From: CAYTEH01 sp964436765
GTDB taxonomy: Bacteria; Patescibacteriota; Gracilibacteria; Peribacterales; Peribacteraceae
Length of the DNA stretch: 44,745 nt
Reading direction: 5' to 3'
Assembly (NCBI GenBank): GCA_964436765.1
Contig: CAYTEH010000009.1
Location: 1-44,745, forward strand
The notes beneath the pieces were generated by a model that did not search any database, had not been told where the DNA came from, and saw only the letters and a program-made list of their open reading frames with translations. Made by a program: the position numbers and the translations under genes. Shown piece by piece: positions 39,364 to 44,745 of this stretch. The stretch's first letter is position 1; each line of letters begins with the position of its first letter.

Positions 39364-39885
39364 ATGACTTTGAACTATTCAGCAGTCTCTTTTCTGGTGT
39401 CTTCTGCGGTCATTCTTCTCAGCGGCTGTGCGGCCTCCACGCAGGCCCGTATACAGGCCGAGGGCGAAACGTACATCCGGCAGCATATCGCCGAACTCTC
39501 GCCGCGCTCGGCACAGGCGGGCGGCACGTTCTATGTCACGGGCGTGGAATGGGTCTATGACGACACCGCTCTCGTCACGTACGAGGACGGGCATATCGCG
39601 CTCGCGGGTCATACGACTGTCTCGATGAAGGACGATGTCGTCACCGCGACGCGCATCCGCCTCGAGATGAATCGGGACGACGATGATGCGTCTGGTTCGG
39701 CATCGGTGAGTTCGGAAAGTTCCTCGCAACGTTCAGAAGGATCAGCGGCGTCCGCCCAGGTATCCGCCAGGGCCGGCGCGGGGATCGGCGAATTCTGCGG
39801 TGGCATCGCTGGCATCGCGTGCGCCGAAGGCACCTGCCGGTACGACGGAACGTATCCCGACGCGGGCGGTGTGTGCGTTCAATAA
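39364..39885 (+). CDS. Lipoprotein with Cys-rich CGGIAG tail
   Basis: 173 residues from ATG 39364. Lipobox VILLSGC places a lipidated Cys near residue 21. The middle (YIRQHIAELSPRSAQAGGTF, FYVTGVEWVYDDTALVTYED) is an alpha/beta module; a Ser-rich linker follows. The end GIGEFCGGIAGIACAEGTCR then YDGTYPDAGGVC is a short disulfide-type motif that I have seen appended to secreted proteins of candidate-phyla bacteria. No enzymatic residues are evident. Divergent from the membrane-protein gene. Confidence 0.7.
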   Translation: MTLNYSAVSFLVSSAVILLSGCAASTQARIQAEGETYIRQHIAELSPRSAQAGGTFYVTGVEWVYDDTALVTYEDGHIALAGHTTVSMKDDVVTATRIRLEMNRDDDDASGSASVSSESSSQRSEGSAASAQVSARAGAGIGEFCGGIAGIACAEGTCRYDGTYPDAGGVCVQ

Positions 39886-39905
39886 GATCCCTCCCCGCCA
39901 TTGTG

Positions 39906-39933
39906 CACTTTTCACTTTTTTCTTTTCACTTCC
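39906..39933 (+). repeat. Four-unit CACTTTT heptad array
   Basis: CACTTTT CACTTTT TTCTTTT CACTTCC, exact 7-nt spacing, one base before ATG 39935. It is the clearest tandem form of the heptad pattern seen in the inverted repeats elsewhere in the window. No inverted partner is seen here. Confidence 0.7.
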
Positions 39934-39934
39934 C

Positions 39935-40078
39935 ATGAGCAACGATCCGTCTCCTCCTCAAAAGGGCAAGCAGGCGCCCGATCCGCTGCAGTCCGACGTC
40001 GGCAGGCCCGAGCCTGTGCGCGAAACCGCCGCCGGATCCGCGCCGACTCCATCCGAATCCGCTGGTCAAACTGCGTAA
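39935..40078 (+). CDS. Hypothetical 47-aa Pro/Ser-rich peptide
   Basis: ATG 39935 to TAA 40078. It reads MSNDPSPPQKGKQAPDPLQS and continues with Pro, Ser, Glu and Ala; it would be disordered. No signal or membrane span. It lies between two lipoprotein genes. Coding status is supported only by a clean start and stop and the flanking gap. Confidence 0.35.
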   Translation: MSNDPSPPQKGKQAPDPLQSDVGRPEPVRETAAGSAPTPSESAGQTA

Positions 40079-40094
40079 TACGAGTCTTGTTCCA

Positions 40095-40122
40095 TGGACA
40101 GGCGCTTCGCGCCCGATACAAT
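40095..40122 (+). promoter_or_regulatory. Promoter of the 40130 lipoprotein gene
   Basis: TGGACA (40095-40100), 16-nt spacer, TACAAT (40117-40122), 7 nt before ATG 40130: another predicted leaderless start. Confidence 0.6.
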
Positions 40123-40129
40123 GACCTGT

Positions 40130-40636
40130 ATGAAAAAATTATCCGCCTCGGTTCTTGCCTTGTCCTTCTTTCTTGCAGCCTGCCAGTCGGGGGCGCCAGG
40201 TGCCGGGCCATCCGGCAATTCCGGCGCGAAATATGTCCATTGGAGGACGCATCACGATGATTCCCTGGGGCTCAGCATTGATTACCCCTCCGATGAATTC
40301 ACGGTCTGGGAGGATTCTAAAAGCATCGCGGCGTCGGGCGGGCCCATTGCCATCGATGGCATTGCGCTCGGGGACGGACGGTTCGGCGGGATACTTGTAA
40401 AGGCATACCGTACATCCGACAGTCGCATCATGGAGCACCTGCAGGCAGGCCAGTCGCCCGAGAAGGATGTGAAGGGTGTCCGATACCGCAGGTTCACCGT
40501 GGGTGCAGGTGACGGTTATGGTTACGTGACGCAAAGAGACGGAACCTACTACGTGCTGGAGGGTACCCGGGTGCCGGAAAATTCGGTGCTCGAACGCATG
40601 ATCGTGTCGCTCAAGTTTGACGCGACGGCGAAATAA
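40130..40636 (+). CDS. Small lipoprotein of unknown function
   Basis: 168 residues from ATG 40130 (MKKLSASVLALSFFLAACQS), a clear lipoprotein signal with lipobox LAAC. The mature part (HDDSLGLSIDYPSDEFTVWE, GIALGDGRFGGILVKAYR, VPENSVLERMIVSLKF) has the pattern of small PsbP/Spore-coat-like lipoproteins in which a user-visible DSLGLSIDYP opening is common, but I cannot assign a family. Likely on the outer face of the cytoplasmic membrane. The next gene is convergent. Confidence 0.72.
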   Translation: MKKLSASVLALSFFLAACQSGAPGAGPSGNSGAKYVHWRTHHDDSLGLSIDYPSDEFTVWEDSKSIAASGGPIAIDGIALGDGRFGGILVKAYRTSDSRIMEHLQAGQSPEKDVKGVRYRRFTVGAGDGYGYVTQRDGTYYVLEGTRVPENSVLERMIVSLKFDATAK

Positions 40637-40648
40637 GAGCGCCTACGA

Positions 40649-41491
40649 TCACTTTTTGATTCCCAGTATCCAGTCTTCCTCTTTCCGGAAGCCCATGCTT
40701 GCGTAGAGCCGTATCGCGGGCACGTTGCCCGGCGAATAGAAAAGGCACAAGGGCCACGATGTCTGACGCAGATGGTTCATGTACCAGCGGAGCAGCAGCG
40801 AGCCGTAACCGTTTCCCCTTATGTGCGGGGCGATATAGAGCATGTTGATCATGGCTCCCGCGGAGGAATGCAGTTCGGAACTGATCATGCCTGCGGGCAT
40901 GCCTCTGTGCAGGAGCAGGACAGGTTTGATATTGCGGAACGTTTCCTGCAGGGACCGCCGGAGAGACCGGGGCTCCGGACGTTTTCCTGATTCTTCAAAA
41001 AAGAAATCCGCACGAAGGGCGCAGAGCGTGTCGAGCATCCCGTCCGATTCCACGGGCACGATACTCAGTCCGTTTGCCAGCGAAGGGGCACTCAGGGCCT
41101 TCATGTCCCTGCAAAATGCAAAATCTTTGGGGAACAGCCGGTAATTTGCCTCAAGTCCTGCCATGAGGGGTATCCGTCCGAGCAGTGCCTGATGCGGAAC
41201 ATCCGACAGGATCGCCGGGTCGGGTGCGGAGTCCGTTCGATGTGCGATGACATACGCGGTTTGTCCGTCCGAGAGAACCATTCCATTCCCATCCGGTCCT
41301 TGCCGCACGTACACCGATCCGCGGAATCCCCCGCCCTTCTCGGCTGCTGCCCGGAGGACGATGTGTTCCCCGGCCGTAAGGGCACTTTGCGGGAAATCGG
41401 GAAGCGCGGCGTAGGGAGAAGCGTGTGCGATGGAGACGGGAGAAAATTCTTTTAGCGTTGTCCGGAAGACGGCACGGGGAATCCTGAGCAT
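40649..41491 (-). CDS. GNAT-family N-acetyltransferase
   Basis: About 280 residues from ATG 41491 (MLRIPRAVFRTTLKEF). The C-terminal half is a GNAT domain: PVLLLHRGMPAGMISSELHS, INMLYIAPHIRGNGYGSLLL (acetyl-CoA loop RGNGYG) and FYSPGNVPAIRLYASMGFRK (the typical N-x-x-A-x-x-L-Y-x-x-x-G-F). The N-terminal half is a beta-rich domain of unknown role, as in two-domain GNATs. Substrate unknown. Its start lies inside the glyA remnant, overlapping it by 40 nt. Confidence 0.85.
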   Translation of the reverse strand: MLRIPRAVFRTTLKEFSPVSIAHASPYAALPDFPQSALTAGEHIVLRAAAEKGGGFRGSVYVRQGPDGNGMVLSDGQTAYVIAHRTDSAPDPAILSDVPHQALLGRIPLMAGLEANYRLFPKDFAFCRDMKALSAPSLANGLSIVPVESDGMLDTLCALRADFFFEESGKRPEPRSLRRSLQETFRNIKPVLLLHRGMPAGMISSELHSSAGAMINMLYIAPHIRGNGYGSLLLRWYMNHLRQTSWPLCLFYSPGNVPAIRLYASMGFRKEEDWILGIKK

Positions 41492-41820
41492 AGTCTGCGT
41501 ACTTTTTCGCGAATTGCGAGCACAAGTTCCGCATCCGAAGGATTCCGAAGAACCTCGGCGATCCATGCCGCCGTTTCTTCGAACTGTTCCATGCCGAACC
41601 CCCTGGTCGTCATGGCCGGTGTTCCAAGCCGTATGCCGCTCGGGTCGAAGGGCGAACGCGTCTCCTGCGGAATGGTATTGCGGTTGGCCGACATGCCGGC
41701 GCTTTCCAGCGTATCCTGCGCCTGTTTTCCTCCGATTCCGAATGTTTTGAAAGCATTCATGAGCACGATGTGGTTTTCGGTTCCGCCCGTGACAAGCTCA
41801 ATTTCTCTTTCGTTTTCCAT
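41452..41820 (-). pseudogene. glyA: Serine hydroxymethyltransferase C-terminal remnant
   Basis: 122 codons corresponding to about the last quarter of GlyA: VTGGTENHIVLMNAFKTFGI, GGKQAQDTLESAGMSANRNT, IPQETRSPFDPSGIRLGTPA and MTTRGFGMEQFEETAAWIAE. The PLP-binding and active-site Lys regions are missing (GlyA is normally about 415 aa). The ATG at 41820 overlaps the end of the TMEM175-like gene, so the 5' part was evidently lost in a rearrangement. A functional glyA may exist elsewhere. Confidence 0.85.
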
Positions 41821-42418
41821 CCATCGAATGGTCGAACATCGGGGCGAGGCGCCGGTCGGGCACGAACCACAGGAGCGCCACGAGCGCGAACAAGCCTGAG
41901 GAGATCCACGTGTTCAGGTACGCGGCGGGAATCGAGAGCGCGTACACGACGAGGGATACTTTCCCTTTCCAGTCGCCGGCGAGGGCTTCTCCCAGTTCCG
42001 AGTTGCGCCCCTGGTGGCGGAGGATCGCTTTCACCAGCAGCCAGTACGATACGGCCGCCATCAGCAGCACGAAACCGTACACTGCGCCGGCAAGCGGCTC
42101 CAGATGGCTTTCGCCCAGCCAGTTGGTGCAGAAGGGGACAAGCGAGAGCCAGAAGAGCAGGAGCATGTTGGCCCACATCATGCGGCCGTTGATCACGGTG
42201 GTCGCGTGCAGCAGGTGATGGTGGTTGTTCCAGTAGATCGCGATGTAGATGAAGCTGAGCAGGTAACTGCTGAAGACCGGCCAGAGCGCGAGCAGGCTCT
42301 GCCAGTCGGCATGTTCCGGCGGCCTGAGCTCGAGCACCATGATGGTGATGATGATGGCAAAGACACCGTCGCTGAAGGCTTCCAGGCGCGTGGTTTCGGA
42401 GTGGGGGTGGGTGGACAT
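41798..42418 (-). CDS. TMEM175-like potassium channel (DUF1211)
   Basis: 206 residues from ATG 42418 (MSTHPHSETTRLEAFSDGVF). Six helices; RLEAFSDGVFAIIITIMVLE is the family signature, with the FSDG that lines the pore in TM1 of TMEM175. Bacterial members form tetrameric K+-permeable channels. TACAAT ends 6 nt before the ATG (leaderless). The end of the gene overlaps the start of the glyA remnant. Confidence 0.88.
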   Translation of the reverse strand: MSTHPHSETTRLEAFSDGVFAIIITIMVLELRPPEHADWQSLLALWPVFSSYLLSFIYIAIYWNNHHHLLHATTVINGRMMWANMLLLFWLSLVPFCTNWLGESHLEPLAGAVYGFVLLMAAVSYWLLVKAILRHQGRNSELGEALAGDWKGKVSLVVYALSIPAAYLNTWISSGLFALVALLWFVPDRRLAPMFDHSMDGKRKRN

Positions 42419-42523
42419 GGGCCGATTGTACGTGAATCCCTCCTCGAAAAACCATCGTGACCTGGTATCTCGGGGATGTGGCAAACGTGCTTTCTTTTTC
42501 TTGCTACACTGCGTCCCTCACCC

Positions 42524-44188
42524 ATGCCGACGCTTGCCCCCGCCACCGGCCTCACGAGTTGCCAGCAGAGCGCTTTGGAGAAGCTGGAACGGCAGGGGAA
42601 TATTTTTTTGACGGGCGCGGCTGGGACAGGGAAGAGTTTCCTGCTCGACAAATACCTCGCGAACAAGCCAACGCAGGCGTTTCCCGTCGTCGCCAGCACG
42701 GGCGCGGCGGCGGTGCTCGTGGGCGGACGCACGTTCCACAGCTTCTTCGGTCTCGGGATCATGGAAGGCGGGCTGGAAGCCACCGTCGCCCGCGCGCGCA
42801 AGAACCGCAAGCTCATCCACCGCCTGCAGTCGGCGTACTGCGTGGTGATCGACGAGATCTCGATGCTCTCGGGCCAGACCATCGCCACGGCCGAGCGCAT
42901 CGCGCGCATGGTCCGCGGGCGCGATGAACCGTGGGGAGGATTGCGCATCATCGCCGTCGGCGACTTCGCCCAATTGCCGCCCGTCTCACCCGGCGGCCAA
43001 AAGGACTGGGCGTTCCTGCATGAGGTCTGGAACCAGAGCGAGTTCCAGCCGGCGCTTCTTTCCACCGTGATGCGCACCCGCGACAGCGAGTTCCTGGATA
43101 TTCTCAACTTCATCCGTGCGGGCGTCGTGAACGATCAGGTGCGTGCGTTCCTCGACGCGCGCATGAAGCCCGAGGCGCAGCATGCGGAGGGGACGCGGCT
43201 GTACGCGCACAAGATCAAGGCCGAGGAATATAACCTGGACCGGCTCGATGGCATCGCCGAGCGTCTGCATTCGTTTGCCACGCACTACGAGGGCGAGGAG
43301 CGGTACCTGGAACCGGCGAAGAAGGCGCTGCCTATCCCGGACGAGCTGCACATCAAAGTGGGAGCGCTCGTGATGATGCGCAAGAACGACATGTCCGGCG
43401 AGCACCTGTACGTGAATGGCAGCCTGGGGCATGTGAAGGGTTTCGGCGACGACACGCTCCAAATCCGGCTGCTGACGGGCGAAGACCTTGAGATCGAAAA
43501 GATGAAATTCTCCTGCCTCGACGGCGACGGGCGGGAAATCATGGCGGCGTGGAACTTCCCCGTCACTCTCGCGTGGGCCACTACTATCCATAAAGCGCAG
43601 GGCGCGTCGCTCGATCGCCTCACAGTCGACCTCTCGGCCCTCTGGGAACCGGGGCAGGCGTACGTGGCGCTCAGTCGTGTGCGGAGCGCGGAAGGCCTCA
43701 GCATCGAGCGCTGGCGTCCCGAGTGCATCAAGGCCGAGCCGCTCGTCACGTCGCTGTACGATTCCCTTGCCGAAGCCTCGAAGAGTTACGTCCCGCGTCC
43801 GTTCTTCACGCTGCCCGATCCGGAGGTGAACCAGGATGCATCGGAGGAAACGACGGCGCGCGATGCCACGCTCCAGAAAGGCAAACGCGCACTCCGGGCG
43901 TCGCTCATCAAAAAGCACCTCGAAAAGCAGTCGTCGCTCGAGCACATGGCCGAAGCCTGCGGTGTGAAGCTCGACCGCGTGCTCCTCTACATCGAAAAAT
44001 TCATCGAAGAGGGGATTCCGGTCCGGCTCTCCTATCTGCTGGAGGGAATACCCGAGGTCTCCCGCATCCGCACGGCCTTCGAGGAATTGGGCACCGAACG
44101 GCTGAAGCCGGTCTACGAACAACTGGAAGAGCAGGTTCCCTTCACGACGCTCCGTCTCGTCCGGTGCACGATGATGGCGGAGGGGTGA
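42524..44188 (+). CDS. Pif1/RecD-like SF1B helicase
   Basis: 554 residues from ATG 42524, 13 nt after TACACT. Helicase motifs in order: NIFLTGAAGTGKSFLL (Walker A), VASTGAAAVLVGGRTFHSFF (Ia), CVVIDEISMLS (II), IIAVGDFAQLPPV (III), LSTVMRTRDSEFL (IV), VTLAWATTIHKAQGASLDRL (V) and GQAYVALSRVRSAEGL (VI). This is the Pif1 branch of 5'-3' DNA helicases. The final 120 residues (KRALRASLIKKHLEKQSSLE, ACGVKLDRVLLYIEKFIEEG) look like a winged-helix/HTH extension as in RecQ-like helicases. Probable role in replication or recombination. Confidence 0.93.
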   Translation: MPTLAPATGLTSCQQSALEKLERQGNIFLTGAAGTGKSFLLDKYLANKPTQAFPVVASTGAAAVLVGGRTFHSFFGLGIMEGGLEATVARARKNRKLIHRLQSAYCVVIDEISMLSGQTIATAERIARMVRGRDEPWGGLRIIAVGDFAQLPPVSPGGQKDWAFLHEVWNQSEFQPALLSTVMRTRDSEFLDILNFIRAGVVNDQVRAFLDARMKPEAQHAEGTRLYAHKIKAEEYNLDRLDGIAERLHSFATHYEGEERYLEPAKKALPIPDELHIKVGALVMMRKNDMSGEHLYVNGSLGHVKGFGDDTLQIRLLTGEDLEIEKMKFSCLDGDGREIMAAWNFPVTLAWATTIHKAQGASLDRLTVDLSALWEPGQAYVALSRVRSAEGLSIERWRPECIKAEPLVTSLYDSLAEASKSYVPRPFFTLPDPEVNQDASEETTARDATLQKGKRALRASLIKKHLEKQSSLEHMAEACGVKLDRVLLYIEKFIEEGIPVRLSYLLEGIPEVSRIRTAFEELGTERLKPVYEQLEEQVPFTTLRLVRCTMMAEG

Positions 44189-44213
44189 TGAGTGAAGGAA
44201 AAGTATTCTGAAC

Positions 44214-44342
44214 CTATTTTTTCATCCGAAAATCTCTAAACATATTTCGGAACGAAAAAGTGAAAAGTAGAACAACAGAGATGACAAAGAAGAAAAAGAC
44301 ATAGGGAGAGTTTCCAAAAATTTCAATTGCTTGGATAAACAT
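44214..44342 (-). CDS. 42-aa single-TM frame continuing the 44352 gene past a TGA
   Basis: ATG at 44342 opens MFIQAIEIFGNSPYVFFFFV, then ISVVLLFTFSFRNMFRDFR and MKK, TAG at 44214. One strong membrane helix and a basic tail. It is in the same frame as the preceding gene, with only TGA CTC GTT CAA between the two. It is either the second half of a nonsense-interrupted gene or a small overlapping-operon protein. Confidence 0.5.
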   Translation of the reverse strand: MFIQAIEIFGNSPYVFFFFVISVVLLFTFSFRNMFRDFRMKK

Positions 44343-44351
44343 TTGAACGAG

Positions 44352-44702
44352 TCAAACAAAAAATAATCCAGCAGTCAGAATTGTCGTTCCATAGGCGTAG
44401 CGATCATTTGAGCTAGCAATTCTTTCATTAGAATTCTTAAGATCCTCATAAGCCCTTGCAAGAAGCTTGGCAGAATAAATCTGAGCTGCAATCAATCTTT
44501 GATTCGTGAGCGCTGTATTAGCTTCCGCAGATTGATCAATTAGATCTAATTCGCTCTTTGTAAAAAAATCTCTCATCTCATCGGTTATTTTGTGATTATT
44601 TAGCATAGTGTTGATTGTAGCTTTTGGATGGGGCTGGTGGATGACTTGAGAATAATAGATTGGGATTTGATTATTCCTAAATCCCCGGTAATTCTTAATC
44701 AA
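44352..44702 (-). CDS. AT-rich helical protein with truncated C-terminal TM, stopped by in-frame TGA
   Basis: Up to 116 residues; the start may be ATG 44702 or the later MLNNHKITDEMRDFFTKSEL at 44606. The body is helical (LDLIDQSAEANTALTNQRLI, YSAKLLARAYEDLKNSNERI). It ends abruptly within a hydrophobic stretch (YAYGTTILTAGLFFV, then TGA at 44352-44354). Reading through the TGA would complete that helix and add a second one. Base composition is far more AT-rich than the rest of the window, suggesting transfer. No family recognised. Confidence 0.55.
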   Translation of the reverse strand: MIKNYRGFRNNQIPIYYSQVIHQPHPKATINTMLNNHKITDEMRDFFTKSELDLIDQSAEANTALTNQRLIAAQIYSAKLLARAYEDLKNSNERIASSNDRYAYGTTILTAGLFFV

Positions 44703-44745
44703 TTGTTTGACTTATTGCATTTTAACATTTAAATTAAAGTGTGGT

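Overview
The window is a gene-dense, GC-rich bacterial segment with a conspicuously AT-rich right end (about 44.2-44.7 kb). Several features suggest the Candidate Phyla Radiation (Patescibacteria), perhaps the Peregrinibacteria/Peribacteria side. These are envelope proteins with S-layer-homology and Gmad2-like domains, a eukaryote-like (type 2) IleRS, a short Cys-rich CGGIAG-type lipoprotein tail, many intergenic repeats, and the near absence of Shine-Dalgarno sequences. This assignment is inference; no rRNA or ribosomal protein is present to test it. A run of 100 N at 37012-37111 marks a scaffold join.

Layout. 0-3.6 kb: the end of a Gmad2 protein, an SLH protein, a Phd/Doc toxin-antitoxin pair and an MFS exporter. 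3.7-8.5 kb: a 4-TM holin-like membrane protein coupled to an extraordinary ileS that carries two histidine-phosphatase domains inside the synthetase. 8.7-10.9 kb: three unrecognised plus-strand genes. 10.9-19.2 kb: a RelA/SpoT-like protein fused to a 10-TM DMT transporter, a NUDIX hydrolase, a thioredoxin-fold protein, a REPIN-like inverted repeat, a metallophosphoesterase and uvrA. 19.3-24.8 kb: riboflavin genes ribE, ribH and ribBA, with an NhaA antiporter and a second SLH protein between them. 25-28 kb: a Lys-rich microprotein, an M20 peptidase, a small unknown protein with an attenuator-like leader, and an S66 (MccF-like) carboxypeptidase. 27.7-31.2 kb: a probable inorganic-carbon group of a Tat-exported zeta-like carbonic anhydrase, a SulP transporter with STAS domain and a small beta-type carbonic-anhydrase-like protein. 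31.2-33.6 kb: tRNA-Arg(TCG), a charged helical protein and an OmpR/HK two-component pair. 34-37 kb: peptidase E, YibE/F, a ZIP metal transporter and the tail of a Fur-family regulator. 37.1-44.2 kb: an incomplete GT2 glycosyltransferase and a polytopic membrane protein, two lipoproteins, a GNAT enzyme, a glyA remnant, a TMEM175-like channel and a Pif1/RecD-like helicase. The right end holds an AT-rich two-TM gene broken by an in-frame TGA.

Expression logic. At about ten genes a -10 hexamer ends only 6-9 nt before the start codon, so the transcripts should be leaderless. The clear exception is nhaA, which has a structured leader and a strong Shine-Dalgarno. Intergenic spaces are rich in inverted repeats built from degenerate 7-nt units. 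One of these has inserted in frame in ileS, and another widespread repeat has inserted in frame in an SLH gene.
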